DNA of 34,092 nt from assembly GCF_001556185.1 (NCBI RefSeq), contig NZ_LSIJ01000093.1, positions 1 through 34,092 on the forward strand, read 5' to 3'. Position numbers and translations under genes: made by a program. The notes under the pieces were generated by a model that worked only from the letters and a program-made list of their open reading frames with translations, searched no databases and was not told the origin of the DNA. Positions 15,563 to 24,993 of this stretch are shown here, piece after piece (positions within the stretch are counted from its first letter, which is position 1; each line of letters starts with the position of its first letter). The DNA is from Sphingomonas sp. CCH10-B3 (lineage in GTDB: Bacteria > Pseudomonadota > Alphaproteobacteria > Sphingomonadales > Sphingomonadaceae).

Positions 15563-16839
15563 ATGATACCGGCGTCATCGACCAGTTTCTGACGGTCTTC
15601 ACCCAGTATATCGACAGCGGCTTCGGCCTGCTCGGCGGCGAGGTCGGCTTCCTGTCGACCACTCTCATCGTCATCGACGTGACCATAGCTGCCTTGTTCT
15701 GGGCCTGGGGCACCGATGAGGATGTGCTGCAGCGCCTGATCAAGAAGACGCTCTACATCGGCACTTTCGCCTTCATCATCGGCAACTTCTCGAATCTCGC
15801 TGGCATCATGCTCCAGAGCTTTGCCGGGCTTGGCCTGCAGGCCAGTGGCAGCGGCATGGCCATTGGCGATTTCATGCGCCCCGGCGTTGTGGCCGCGACC
15901 GGTCTTGATGCCGGGCAGCCACTGCTCGATGCGACCGCCGATCTTGTCGGGCCGGTGGGCCTATTCACCAATTTCGTGCAGATCCTGATCCTGCTGATTT
16001 CCTGGCTGATCGTCGTCATCGCCTTCTTCGTGCTGGCGATCCAGGTCTTCGTCACCATAATCGAGTTCAAGCTGGTGACGCTTGCAGGCTTCGTGCTGCT
16101 GCCGTTCGCCTTTTTCGGGCGCACCGCCTTCATGGCCGAGCGCGTCCTTGGCCACATCATTTCCTCCGGCATCAAAGTGCTCGTGTTGGCCGTCATCACT
16201 GGCATTGGCACGACCCTGTTCTCGCAATTCATCAACGCCGGGATCGGGGTTGAGCCAGACATCCAGCAGGTGATGGCGATTGCGCTTGCTGCCCTGACCT
16301 TGCTCGGCCTCGGTATCTTTGGTCCCAGCATCGCCAACGGCATTGTCTCGGGCGGCCCGCAGCTCGGCGCAGGCGCGGCAGCAGGTACGGCGATCGCCGC
16401 TGGCGCGACGATTGCGGGCGGTATCGCAGGTGCCAAGCTCGCCGCAGGTGCCGCTGGCTCGGCTATGGCGGGCACGGCCACGAGCGGTGCCCGCGCGGCA
16501 GGCGGCGCGTCGGGTGCCTATGCAGCCGGAGCCGCTGGCAAAACCGGACGGGCTGCGGCTGCTTCGGGTCTCGCCAACGTCGCAAAATCAGCCGCAAGCA
16601 GCGCGGCGTCACCGCTTCGCCGGGCCGCGGACAGCCTCAAAGCGAACTATGCCGCTGGCAAGGCCGGGACGCCCACCAATGCGGCAGCGACCGGCGCCGC
16701 CGATGGCCCTCCTGCATGGGCCACCGCGATGAGGCGGCGTCAGGCGATGACGCAGGGCGCCAACATGGCCTCGCATACCCTCAAGGGCGGCGACAGCCAC
16801 GGCGGCGGCTCTGGCCCCGACATCTCCGACAAAAGCTGA
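15559..16839 (+). CDS. trbL: TrbL, VirB6-like polytopic membrane protein
   Basis: The 426-residue protein has about six to seven hydrophobic segments in residues 25-270. The family block is EFKLVTLAGFVLLPFAFFGRTAFMAE (seen around residues 170-195; only its ends are characteristic). From about residue 265 to 400 the sequence turns into an Ala/Gly-rich low-complexity tail. This is common in TrbL and probably reaches the cytoplasm or periplasm as a flexible region. It forms part of the inner-membrane channel. It overlaps trbK by 4 bases and is followed by a 21-base gap, the largest in the operon. Confidence 0.94.
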   Translation: MNDTGVIDQFLTVFTQYIDSGFGLLGGEVGFLSTTLIVIDVTIAALFWAWGTDEDVLQRLIKKTLYIGTFAFIIGNFSNLAGIMLQSFAGLGLQASGSGMAIGDFMRPGVVAATGLDAGQPLLDATADLVGPVGLFTNFVQILILLISWLIVVIAFFVLAIQVFVTIIEFKLVTLAGFVLLPFAFFGRTAFMAERVLGHIISSGIKVLVLAVITGIGTTLFSQFINAGIGVEPDIQQVMAIALAALTLLGLGIFGPSIANGIVSGGPQLGAGAAAGTAIAAGATIAGGIAGAKLAAGAAGSAMAGTATSGARAAGGASGAYAAGAAGKTGRAAAASGLANVAKSAASSAASPLRRAADSLKANYAAGKAGTPTNAAATGAADGPPAWATAMRRRQAMTQGANMASHTLKGGDSHGGGSGPDISDKS

Positions 16840-16860
16840 AACTTCCGAAAAGGATCCGAC

Positions 16861-17544
16861 ATGTTTCGACGCCCCTCTATCCGCTACGGGACCAGTCCCG
16901 AGCCCGTCACGCCCTATCAACGCGCGGCCCAGGTCTGGGACGACCGCATCGGTTCAGCACGGGTGCAGGCGAAAAACTGGCGGCTCGCCTTCTTTGGTTG
17001 CCTTGCGCTTTCGGGAGGGCTGGCAGGCGGTCTCGTCTGGCAATCGGCGCGCGGCACGATCACGCCCTGGGTGGTCGAGGTCGACAAGCTTGGCCAGGCA
17101 CAGGCCATCGCGCCTGCCGATGTCGATTATCGCCCGACCGACCCGCAGATGGCGTTCCACCTTGCTCGCTTCATCGAACAGGTGCGCGCCATTCCCGCCG
17201 ATCCGATCGTGCTGCGGCAAGACTGGCTCAGGGCTTACGACTTTACCACCGACCGCGGCGCGCAGGCGCTCAATGACTACGCGCGCAACAACGATCCCTT
17301 TGCCCAAGTCGGCAAGGTGCAGGTCGCGGTCGATGTGTCGAGTGTCGTTCGTGCGTCGAACGACAGCTTTCGCGTCGGCTGGACCGAGCGGCGTTACCAG
17401 GATGGCGCCCTTCTCGAGACTTCGCGGTGGTCAGCGATCCTGACCACCGTCGTGCAGCCACCTCGCACTCCCGATGCCCTGCGCAAGAATCCGCTCGGCC
17501 TGTTCATCAACGCCATCAACTGGTCAAAGGAGCTTAGCCAATGA
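16861..17544 (+). CDS. trbF: TrbF, VirB8-like conjugation protein
   Basis: The 227-residue protein has an N-terminal cytoplasmic part with the TrbF signature PVTPYQRAAQVWDDRIGSAR. A single transmembrane helix (about residues 42-60) and a periplasmic NTF2-like VirB8 domain follow. It nucleates the inner-membrane complex. Unlike its neighbours it has its own strong ribosome site (AAGGA, 6 bases before the ATG) after a 21-base gap. Its end overlaps trbG by 4 bases. Confidence 0.95.
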   Translation: MFRRPSIRYGTSPEPVTPYQRAAQVWDDRIGSARVQAKNWRLAFFGCLALSGGLAGGLVWQSARGTITPWVVEVDKLGQAQAIAPADVDYRPTDPQMAFHLARFIEQVRAIPADPIVLRQDWLRAYDFTTDRGAQALNDYARNNDPFAQVGKVQVAVDVSSVVRASNDSFRVGWTERRYQDGALLETSRWSAILTTVVQPPRTPDALRKNPLGLFINAINWSKELSQ

Positions 17545-18458
17545 TCCGCCCGACGCGCGCCCTGCGCACATCGATTATGCTCTCAGCGGTAACACTGATC
17601 TGCATACCTGCCCAAGCCATGGCGCGCGAACAGCGCGCTCAGCCCCATCCAATTCCTGCTACATCGGCGCAGACCGTTGAGCCTGCCGACCCGCGCACCC
17701 GTGTTGGTAGAGCCAACGCCGCAGCGCGGGTGGAACCGGAGCGCACCAGCTATTTCAATGCCATCCAGCAATATGCCTACTCCGATGGAGCCCTGTTCCA
17801 GATTTACACCGCACCGGGGCAGATTACCGACATCATGCTCCAGGAAGGCGAAGAACTCGTTGGACCGGGGCCGGTCGCATCGGGCGATACGGTCCGCTGG
17901 ATAATCGGCGACACGGTGAGCGGTGCCGGAGCAGCGCGCCGGGTTCACATCCTCGTCAAGCCGACGCGGGCCGACATTCGCACCAACCTCATTATCAATA
18001 CCAATCGGCGCACCTATCATCTCGAACTCAGTGCGACGAACTCGACCTATATGGCCGCAGTCTCCTGGACCTATCCGCAGGACGCCTTGATCGCCCTGCG
18101 TACTGCCGAGGCCGAGCGTGAACGCACGGCACCGGTGGCCTCGGGTATCGACTTCTCAAGCCTGAACTTTCGCTACCGCATCGGGGGCGATCATCCCGGA
18201 TGGCGACCAGTGCGGGTGTTCGATGATGGCCGGCAGGTGTTCATCGAGTTTCCGGGCGACATTGCGAGCGGCGATATGCCGCCGCTGTTCGTGATCGGCG
18301 CGGACCAGGCAGCTGAGCTGGTGAACTACCGTGTGCAAGGCCGCTATATGGTTGTCGACCGGCTGTTTGAGCGTGCGGAATTGCGGCTTGGCGCAGGCAA
18401 CAGCGCCAAGCAGGTTCGCATTGAGCGTGAACGCGCACGCCGCCGGAGCCGCTCATGA
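17541..18458 (+). CDS. trbG: TrbG, VirB9-like conjugation protein
   Basis: The 305-residue protein has a signal peptide of about 28 residues (hydrophobic core SIMLSAVTLICIPAQA). A variable linker and the TrbG/VirB9 domain follow, with the block DGALFQIYTAPGQITDIMLQ in its N-terminal half and FVIGADQAAELVNYRVQG near the C-terminus. It is a periplasmic part of the outer-membrane core complex with TrbI. It overlaps trbF and trbI by 4 bases each. Confidence 0.95.
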   Translation: MIRPTRALRTSIMLSAVTLICIPAQAMAREQRAQPHPIPATSAQTVEPADPRTRVGRANAAARVEPERTSYFNAIQQYAYSDGALFQIYTAPGQITDIMLQEGEELVGPGPVASGDTVRWIIGDTVSGAGAARRVHILVKPTRADIRTNLIINTNRRTYHLELSATNSTYMAAVSWTYPQDALIALRTAEAERERTAPVASGIDFSSLNFRYRIGGDHPGWRPVRVFDDGRQVFIEFPGDIASGDMPPLFVIGADQAAELVNYRVQGRYMVVDRLFERAELRLGAGNSAKQVRIERERARRRSRS

Positions 18459-19780
18459 ACACGAGACCGCAGGATGATGGCGTGCGACCGGTCTCCAACC
18501 GGATTGTTGAGGCTGAAGTCGAGACTGACGTTGAAACAGACGTTGAGGTCGATGCCGAAGGCGACGAGCCTGACGGCGAGCGCCCGGTTGCACCGGCCAA
18601 CCCCGACGGGTTTCGCCTTGGCGGGGAGCCGCCGCGCGTCATGCGCTTGTCGCGCAAGGCATTAGCGACTCTTGGTCTCCTCGCCAGCGTCGGGATTGGC
18701 GGTGCGCTGATCTACGCACTGCAGCCCCAGAACCACCTGCCAGCAGAGAATCTCTACGACACGAACAGCCGCAACCGCGCGGACTCGGTCAACGGCGCAC
18801 CCGCCAATTACGGCGACGTGCCCAAGTTGGGGCCTGCACTGCCCGGCGACCTCGGCGGCCCGATCGTTGCCGCACAGCGTGGCGGACAGAATGTCCCGAT
18901 CCCGCCTATTGGTGCCGCCCCGGCCGCAGGACAGCCCGATCCGCGGATTGCCGCCGCCGAGCAAGCGCGTGAGCGCGCCGCGCAGGAGCGTGACAGCGCC
19001 CGGACCAGTCGCCTGTTTCTTGCCGGAGAGACCGGAACGACCGACAGTCGGTCTGCAACCGCAGTAGGGCCAGCGCCATCAGCTTCGATACCGGGTGCCG
19101 ATCCGGCTCTACCGTCTGCACCAACAGCCACGTCCAGTCGCCGCGCCTTTCTCGATCAGCGAGGCAACCGCAGCACGGAAAGCCCTGAGCGCATCATGCG
19201 CCTTGCATCGCCTTACGTTGTGCAGGCCGGCAGCGTCATACCGGCGGCACTCATAACCGGCATCCGGTCAGACCTTCCAGGCCAGATCACGGCGCAGGTT
19301 ACGCAAAATGTCTATGACAGCCCCACCGGCCGGATCCTCCTGATCCCCCAAGGCTCAAGGCTGATCGGTGAATATGACAGCGAGGTAGCCGCCGGACAGA
19401 ACCGCGTGCTGCTGGCGTGGGACCGCCTCATCCTTCCCGGAGGTCAATCGATCCTGCTTGATCGCCTGCCCGGCGCTGATGCTGCTGGTATGGCCGGCCT
19501 TGAAGACCAGACCAACTATCATTGGGGCAACATGCTCAAGGCCGCGCTCATTTCGACATTGCTGGGCGCTGGTACAGAGCTCATCTCGAACGGTGATAGC
19601 GATCTCATTCGGGCGCTGCGTTTCGGCACGCAGGACACCATAAGCCAGACTGGCAGGCAGGTCGTGCAGCGGCAATTGAACGTGCCGCCGACACTGACCG
19701 TGCGCCCCGGATTTTCGCTGCGCATCATCGTGACGCGCGATCTGGTGCTCGAACCGATGCCTGCGGGAGGAACTCGATGA
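18455..19780 (+). CDS. trbI: TrbI, VirB10-like conjugation protein
   Basis: The 441-residue protein starts with an acidic, repetitive cytoplasmic tail (VETDVETDVEVDAEGD, residues about 22-37). A transmembrane helix (about residues 69-88) and a Pro/Ala-rich periplasmic linker follow, then the VirB10 domain. That domain begins at YVVQAGSVIPAALITG and includes LLIPQGSRLIGEYDSEV and the antenna-loop region near DQTNYHW. TrbI spans both membranes and couples energy to the outer pore. It overlaps trbG and the DUF2274 gene by 4 bases each. Confidence 0.96.
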   Translation: MNTRPQDDGVRPVSNRIVEAEVETDVETDVEVDAEGDEPDGERPVAPANPDGFRLGGEPPRVMRLSRKALATLGLLASVGIGGALIYALQPQNHLPAENLYDTNSRNRADSVNGAPANYGDVPKLGPALPGDLGGPIVAAQRGGQNVPIPPIGAAPAAGQPDPRIAAAEQARERAAQERDSARTSRLFLAGETGTTDSRSATAVGPAPSASIPGADPALPSAPTATSSRRAFLDQRGNRSTESPERIMRLASPYVVQAGSVIPAALITGIRSDLPGQITAQVTQNVYDSPTGRILLIPQGSRLIGEYDSEVAAGQNRVLLAWDRLILPGGQSILLDRLPGADAAGMAGLEDQTNYHWGNMLKAALISTLLGAGTELISNGDSDLIRALRFGTQDTISQTGRQVVQRQLNVPPTLTVRPGFSLRIIVTRDLVLEPMPAGGTR

Positions 19781-20004
19781 CCCGTCTCAAACTGGCTGAT
19801 CTGGCCGATGAAAAGCCAGTGCGGCTGACCTTGGAGCTCTCTGCACGACTTCACCGCGATCTGGTAGCTTATGCGCTCGCGGTAAACGGCGGGGATGCCA
19901 AAGGTGCGCCGACCGCCGAGCGGCTCATTCCGCCCATGCTTGAGCGGTTTATCGCAACCGACCGGGCTTTTGCCAAAGCGCGCAAGACACCTCAGACGGG
20001 GTAA
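19777..20004 (+). CDS. DUF2274 domain protein, last gene of the trb operon
   Basis: The 75-residue protein matches the DUF2274 family by its short length and the pattern KLADL..EKPVRLTLELSA, RLHRDLVAYA and RLIPPMLERFIATD. The helical makeup resembles a ribbon-helix-helix-type small DNA-binding protein, but that is only a guess. It overlaps trbI by 4 bases and regularly ends trb operons in alphaproteobacteria. Its last 13 bases overlap the 3' end of the convergent LysR gene. Confidence 0.85.
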   Translation: MTRLKLADLADEKPVRLTLELSARLHRDLVAYALAVNGGDAKGAPTAERLIPPMLERFIATDRAFAKARKTPQTG

Positions 20005-20888
20005 CGCTCGTTGATCAGGGTGAAGAAGCGTTGCAGCGCCGGATTGTCATTGTCTTCGCGCCAGTAAACCGAAAATTCGAGGCGCGTCGTGCCGTTCTGA
20101 TCGTGGATATCGCGGAAATGGAGATCCGGCCATGTCACCCCCTGCGAGGCTTCGGTTGCGATTGATATAAAGCGGCCGACCGACACAATGCTCAGCACGC
20201 TCTCGAGGCTGGTATTCTGCACGATGATGTTCGGCCGCCCGCCTTGCCCGGTCAGCCGCGCAGCAAGCAGATTGGCTAGAGTCGGACCAATGCCGCCGCC
20301 CGGCACCACGAACACTTCGCGGCGCAGATCACTCCAGTAGATCCGGTCGCTTTCGAGAAGCCGGTGGCCCGACTGCAAGGCGACCATCAGCCTGTCAGAC
20401 CAGACCGAGCGCGCCAGAATGCCGCTCTCTTCCATCCCCGCCGGTGCCACCGCGACATCGATGGTCCGCGACTGCAAGGCATTCAGCAGCTTTTCGGGAG
20501 CGGCTTCCTCGCCATCGAACTGGACGTCAGGAAATCGGGTCAGATACTCGGAGAAGGTCTGCTTCAGATTGCCTGCCATCAGCGAGGAGCTGTAACCGAC
20601 GGCGAGACGTCCTTGTTCACCGTAGCTGACCGCTCGAGCGGTGGTTTGCAGATTGTCGATGTCGGTGATGATGCGCCGCGCGGACTCCAGAAAGACCTGG
20701 CCCATCTCGGTCGGCTCAGCTCCCCGCGTCGAACGCGTAAACAACTTGATGCCGAGTTTGTCCTCAAGTTGCGTAACCCGCAGGCTCAGCGTTGCCTGCT
20801 TCATGTTGAGCGCCGTGGCAGCACGGGAAAAGCTGCGGGTGTCTGCGGTCAGAACGGCGTAGCGGAGTTGCCGAACCTCGATCGTCAT
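19992..20888 (-). CDS. LysR family transcriptional regulator
   Basis: The 298-residue protein has an N-terminal LysR helix-turn-helix (FSRAATALNMKQATLSLRVT, about residues 19-38; then QLEDKLGIKLFTRSTRG) and a periplasmic-binding-protein-like effector domain. LysR regulators are found beside transfer genes in several ICE families, so it may control transfer or the adjoining genes; no direct evidence shows its target. The ATG at 20888 is preceded by GGGAG about 10 bases upstream. Its end overlaps the DUF2274 gene by 13 bases in convergent orientation, so the two transcripts would collide. Confidence 0.92.
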   Translation of the reverse strand: MTIEVRQLRYAVLTADTRSFSRAATALNMKQATLSLRVTQLEDKLGIKLFTRSTRGAEPTEMGQVFLESARRIITDIDNLQTTARAVSYGEQGRLAVGYSSSLMAGNLKQTFSEYLTRFPDVQFDGEEAAPEKLLNALQSRTIDVAVAPAGMEESGILARSVWSDRLMVALQSGHRLLESDRIYWSDLRREVFVVPGGGIGPTLANLLAARLTGQGGRPNIIVQNTSLESVLSIVSVGRFISIATEASQGVTWPDLHFRDIHDQNGTTRLEFSVYWREDNDNPALQRFFTLINERYPV

Positions 20889-20969
20889 ACTGCTATCGCT
20901 CCCCCATTCTCTTTCTTGCCGGCATTGAGGCGCAATCAGACTGAAATCGCAATATAAATTCGCGGTAGT

Positions 20970-21002
20970 GGATCGACGTCAGATCTCGATCCGTAAATTT
21001 AC
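20970..21002. promoter_or_regulatory. Dyads in the LysR/NYN divergent spacer
   Basis: GGATCG (20970-20975) and CGATCC (20987-20992) are exact inverted arms with an 11-base spacer, the geometry of LysR-type boxes. Directly next to them GTAAATTTAC (20993-21002) is a perfect 10-bp palindrome. Both lie in the 206-base spacer between the divergent LysR and NYN genes. LysR autoregulation from here is a reasonable inference. Confidence 0.45.
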
Positions 21003-21094
21003 TTGCCCAGTCAGGCGGATGTCGGAATTTAACTTCAAATCTGTTTGATCTATTTTGGAGACAAATCTTAACGGCGGCGTGGTAAGGATTCGAC

Positions 21095-21847
21095 ATGTCG
21101 AATGAACCCCGTGCTCCGCGTCTTGCTGTCCTCATCGACGCTGACAATGCCTCCTCCCGTATCGCTACCCGTCTGTTCGAAGAGATCGCCAAGATCGGTG
21201 AAGCCAGTGTGCGCCGGATTTATGGCGACTTTTCTGGAACCCGCCTCAAATCCTGGGCAGAGGTGCTTTCAACCCACGCAATCCGGGCGCAGCAGAATTT
21301 CGCCTACACCACCGGCAAGAATGCGTCTGACATTGCGCTCGTGATCGACGCCATGGACCTGTTGCATACCGGGCGCTTCGACGCCTTCTGCCTGGTATCG
21401 TCTGACAGTGATTTCACAGGGCTTGCTGCCCGAATCCGCGAGCAAGGCATCGATGTATACGGCTTCGGTGAGCAGAAAACCCCCGAGAGCTTCCGCCAGG
21501 CTTGTCGACGCTTCATCTACACGGAAAATCTTCTGCCGGAGGCGCCGACGTCGGAAGAGCCCGAACGCGCCGATCTGCGTCCTGCGGCAGCCAAACAAGC
21601 CCCAAGCGCGGCCGCCCCGCTTATTCGCAAGGCCATTGCGCAGCTGGACGATGACGGTGGCTGGGTTCCCTTGGGCCGAGTGGGCCAGCGTATCGCTGAA
21701 CTCGCGTCGGATTTCGATCCGCGTACCTATGGTCAGGCCAAGCTCAGCGATCTCGTAGACAAGGCGGGCGCGTTTGAATCCCGCCGCACGGAATCGGGCC
21801 ACGTCCAGATCAGACTCAAACACGTGCCCGCCAAGGGCAAAAAATAG
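21095..21847 (+). CDS. NYN domain RNase with C-terminal LOTUS/OST-HTH domain
   Basis: The 250-residue protein combines a NYN (PIN-like) nuclease domain with a C-terminal OST-HTH/LOTUS domain. The NYN domain covers residues about 9-145, with acidic residues Asp15 and Asp17 (LIDADN) and Asp104/Asp106 (SSDSDF). The LOTUS domain covers about 172-246, with WVPLGRVGQRI and TYGQAKLSDLV. This is the LabA/DUF88-type layout. NYN domains are predicted metal-dependent RNases, and LOTUS domains bind RNA, in some cases G-quadruplexes. AAGGA lies 6 bases before the ATG. It converges with the Res gene, with stops only 12 bases apart. A role alongside the restriction system is possible but unproven. Confidence 0.88.
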   Translation: MSNEPRAPRLAVLIDADNASSRIATRLFEEIAKIGEASVRRIYGDFSGTRLKSWAEVLSTHAIRAQQNFAYTTGKNASDIALVIDAMDLLHTGRFDAFCLVSSDSDFTGLAARIREQGIDVYGFGEQKTPESFRQACRRFIYTENLLPEAPTSEEPERADLRPAAAKQAPSAAAPLIRKAIAQLDDDGGWVPLGRVGQRIAELASDFDPRTYGQAKLSDLVDKAGAFESRRTESGHVQIRLKHVPAKGKK

Positions 21848-21859
21848 CCTTTGCCGGGA

Positions 21860-24800
21860 TCAGTTTGTCACGATTTCCATTAGCTTGTCATAGCTGTCCG
21901 CTACCCCGTACCGCACGTTGGGCGTCGGGTTCGTTTCTGCCAGCTTGGCGAAAAACTTCTTAGCGCAATCAATCTTTGCGCGTTCAAGATCTCGTAGGGC
22001 AAGCGACGACATCGAACCCTTGGTTTCGGCGACGAAATAGATGTGCTTCACTGCGCCCGCTCGAAATACAATGGCCCAGTCGGGATTGTAGTCGCCAACT
22101 GGAGTTGGGATCAGGAAGCCCCTCGGCAGCTTCGCATAGACCTCGACCTCTGCGCTGGTATCCAGCTCCCCAACGAAGTCGCGTTCGACCCCAGAATCGG
22201 TGATGCAATAGTCGAAGACGTGGTTCTTGAGACGCTCGGTTGCTCGGGAAAAATCCTGACCAATCTCGGCGGCGGTAAAAATATCGGCGTCATATCGCTC
22301 GTCGATCGGATCATAGACCAACTGCTCGATAAGGTGACCTGCCTTCTGCTCCTTGATCAGCCGCGCTGCCTCAGAGATGAAGTGCTCAGGGTTTGCACGA
22401 TACTGTTCGAAGATTGACGGCTCAATGCCAGACAGAATCTCAGCCACCGTTTGCCGCAAGAGATCGGTTGCTTCTGAGACTTTGCCCAGCAGGTCATACT
22501 TCACAGACGAACGGGCTGACGCCGCTTTGACAGTTTCATTGCGCGTGACGCTGAAACCGGTGCCGTCCCTGAGCTGCTCATCGGTGACCTGATCCAATTG
22601 GATCCCCGTCTGGACGGAATACTGCAGCTTGGTCACGCGCAGTTCGCGGTTCAACGCGCCGATGCATTTCTGAATGAGCTCAGCCGTGTCAAACTCGACG
22701 CGATAGACAGCCTTGCGGTTGATCCTGCCCCAAAGCTCCTGAAAGGCCCCCTTGTGGAAATTGTCATTGAGCGGGTTCCGCTTGGGCTTACGCCCATCCT
22801 CGAACTTGGGGAGCGCTGCATCGCTGTAGACGCTGTCGATCAGGCCAAAGACCTCTGCCTGGTAGGGCACCAAATCTTCATGCAGCGCGGCCAATGTCCC
22901 ATCAGCCTTGGCTGTGTAGTAGACATCGGTGATCTGGTCGGAATCGTCGATATAGTCGTTCTTGATCAGATACCGGTGGATCTGCGTCGCCATCTGGTCG
23001 GTGACCGTGACCGGCCCTTCGGGCGTCTGCAATTGCTTGCCCGCAAAGTACGTTTGGCTGGCCTTGCGGGGCCGTGCCGAGAGGCTTTCGGCAATCTCCT
23101 TCTGCAACCCGCCAACGAAGTCGGTGTAGCTCTCGCTCGCGATCACCGAGAGAATGTTGATGTCGTGGACGGTAGCCGGGTGGTCCAGCCTATCGCCAAA
23201 CCGGTCAACGGCCAGGCGCAGACCACGGCCAACTTCCTGTCGCCGTGAAATCATGTTGAGGCTCTGCTTGAGCATGCACATGACGAACACATTCGGATTG
23301 TCCCAACCTTCGCGGAGCGCGGAGTGGGAAAACAGGAATCGGACGGGCTCTTCGAACGAGAGCAGCCGCTCTTTGTCCTTGAGGATGAGGTCGTAAGCGT
23401 CGCTATCGTCAGATTTCTCGGTCTTCTTCCCGGTTTCCTCATCCTTGACGATTTTGAACTCAGGATCTTTCAGCCGCTTGGTCTTCTTGTCGATCGAAAA
23501 ATAGCCGTCGTGCGTCTTGGCAACCGGGATTGCTTCGAGATGCTTTCGCCAGGCAGCTTCTTCAAGCGGGAGTTCGTCCAGCACGTCGGCGACGGCCTCA
23601 GTGTATTCCTCCTCGAACATCCGGGCGTATTCGCCGTTCTGATCGCCACGGCTGTAGTCCCGGTATTTGGCCACCTCATCAATGAAGAAAAGGGAAAGCA
23701 CCTTAACGCCTTGGGTGAAAAGCTGCCTTTCTTTCTCGAGATGCGCGCGGATCGTTTCGCGGATCTGGATCCGGCGGATGTCGCGTTCGGAAAGATCACC
23801 ATAAGCCTCGCCAGCCTTGATGATGATACCATTGGTAAACTCCACCGTGTCCATCGTGGCGTCGATCTGTGACACGACAAAATCGCGATACTGATCCAAA
23901 CCACCGGAAAGGTCATAAAGGTCATCGTGAAACTTCAGACGCTTCTTCCGGCGCTTGATCGTGCCGGTAGTGTCCTTGATCTCCATCTCGAAGCGGGCAA
24001 AGGGACCGCCCTTGCCGCGGCCGACCGTCTCGATGCCTTCAAGATACAGATAGGCTGTCGTGCCAGTCAGGCCCTTGAGCGCGATGCCGCGCACCTGAAT
24101 TTTCTTCACCAGTTTCTGGTTATAAGCATCCAGCGCATCGAGCCGATGGATCTTGGTATGTTCGGTTCGGTGCGTGGCGGAATAGCGCAGCACGAAGAGT
24201 GGGCGGAACTTGGGCAAAGCCTCTACAGTGGCCTTTCCCTCCATCTTCTGCGGCTCATCGAGGATGAGGATCGGTCGGTTGGCGGCGATCACATCGATCG
24301 GCTTACGCGACTGGAATTCATCGAGCGCATCGTAGATGCGGCGATTATCCTTGCCGCTCGCATTGAACGCCTGGATGTTCATCACCATCACGTTCAGCCC
24401 GGCATCGGACGAAAAGCTCTCCAGCTCGTGCAACCGCTTCGAGTTGTAAATGAAGAAGCGCGCCTTCTTGCCGTAGGTCTCGGTGAAGTGCTCTGCCGTG
24501 ATCGTCAGCGATTTGGCTACGCCTTCGCGGATGGCGATGTTCGGCACAATGATGATGAACTTCGACCAGCCATAGCGGCGGTTCAGCTCGAACATCGACT
24601 TGATGTAGCAATAGGTTTTGCCGGTGCCGGTCTCCATCTCGACATCGAGATGAAGCTGGCTGACCGCCGCCATATTCTTGAGATAGGCTGCTGGTGCGGG
24701 CACCGCCTTGCCCTTGGTGTCACGGGTGACGAAGCTGTGTAGCGAGGCAGACTGCGGCAGATTCTGGCGCCGCTGCACAGCCTTGATATTGTCGAGCAGT

Positions 24801-24991
24801 TGCGCTTCGGTCAGCGCAAAGTCGGTATTGCGAAACCCCTCGTCATCGAACGCTTCCGCCTGATTGCGCTTGCCCGGATCGATCCGATAGGTCGGGCCAC
24901 TGGCAAAGGGCTGGCCCGCAAAGCAATCCACCACGGCATCGACGGCCAGCGTCTGGTAAGGCTGAACCTTGAACTTGAGCTTCATGGCCAT
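21860..24991 (-). CDS. Type III-like restriction endonuclease subunit (Res)
   Basis: The 1043-residue protein is a superfamily 2 helicase with a C-terminal nuclease. The Walker A is METGTGKT at residues 119-126 and the DEAD-type motif is DEPQ at 245-248. Motif VI is [14 protein letters not shown]. The C-terminal PD-(D/E)xK nuclease is intact, with Asp971 in NPDWA and Glu989-Thr-Lys991 in VAETKG. This is the layout of type III Res subunits, which translocate or slide after recognition by Mod and cut nearby. The gene follows the methyltransferase with 2 bases between stop and start; a second ATG at 24985 is an equal choice of start. It is the last gene of the minus-strand defence block. Confidence 0.93.
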   Translation of the reverse strand: MAMKLKFKVQPYQTLAVDAVVDCFAGQPFASGPTYRIDPGKRNQAEAFDDEGFRNTDFALTEAQLLDNIKAVQRRQNLPQSASLHSFVTRDTKGKAVPAPAAYLKNMAAVSQLHLDVEMETGTGKTYCYIKSMFELNRRYGWSKFIIIVPNIAIREGVAKSLTITAEHFTETYGKKARFFIYNSKRLHELESFSSDAGLNVMVMNIQAFNASGKDNRRIYDALDEFQSRKPIDVIAANRPILILDEPQKMEGKATVEALPKFRPLFVLRYSATHRTEHTKIHRLDALDAYNQKLVKKIQVRGIALKGLTGTTAYLYLEGIETVGRGKGGPFARFEMEIKDTTGTIKRRKKRLKFHDDLYDLSGGLDQYRDFVVSQIDATMDTVEFTNGIIIKAGEAYGDLSERDIRRIQIRETIRAHLEKERQLFTQGVKVLSLFFIDEVAKYRDYSRGDQNGEYARMFEEEYTEAVADVLDELPLEEAAWRKHLEAIPVAKTHDGYFSIDKKTKRLKDPEFKIVKDEETGKKTEKSDDSDAYDLILKDKERLLSFEEPVRFLFSHSALREGWDNPNVFVMCMLKQSLNMISRRQEVGRGLRLAVDRFGDRLDHPATVHDINILSVIASESYTDFVGGLQKEIAESLSARPRKASQTYFAGKQLQTPEGPVTVTDQMATQIHRYLIKNDYIDDSDQITDVYYTAKADGTLAALHEDLVPYQAEVFGLIDSVYSDAALPKFEDGRKPKRNPLNDNFHKGAFQELWGRINRKAVYRVEFDTAELIQKCIGALNRELRVTKLQYSVQTGIQLDQVTDEQLRDGTGFSVTRNETVKAASARSSVKYDLLGKVSEATDLLRQTVAEILSGIEPSIFEQYRANPEHFISEAARLIKEQKAGHLIEQLVYDPIDERYDADIFTAAEIGQDFSRATERLKNHVFDYCITDSGVERDFVGELDTSAEVEVYAKLPRGFLIPTPVGDYNPDWAIVFRAGAVKHIYFVAETKGSMSSLALRDLERAKIDCAKKFFAKLAETNPTPNVRYGVADSYDKLMEIVTN

Positions 24992-24993
24992 GG

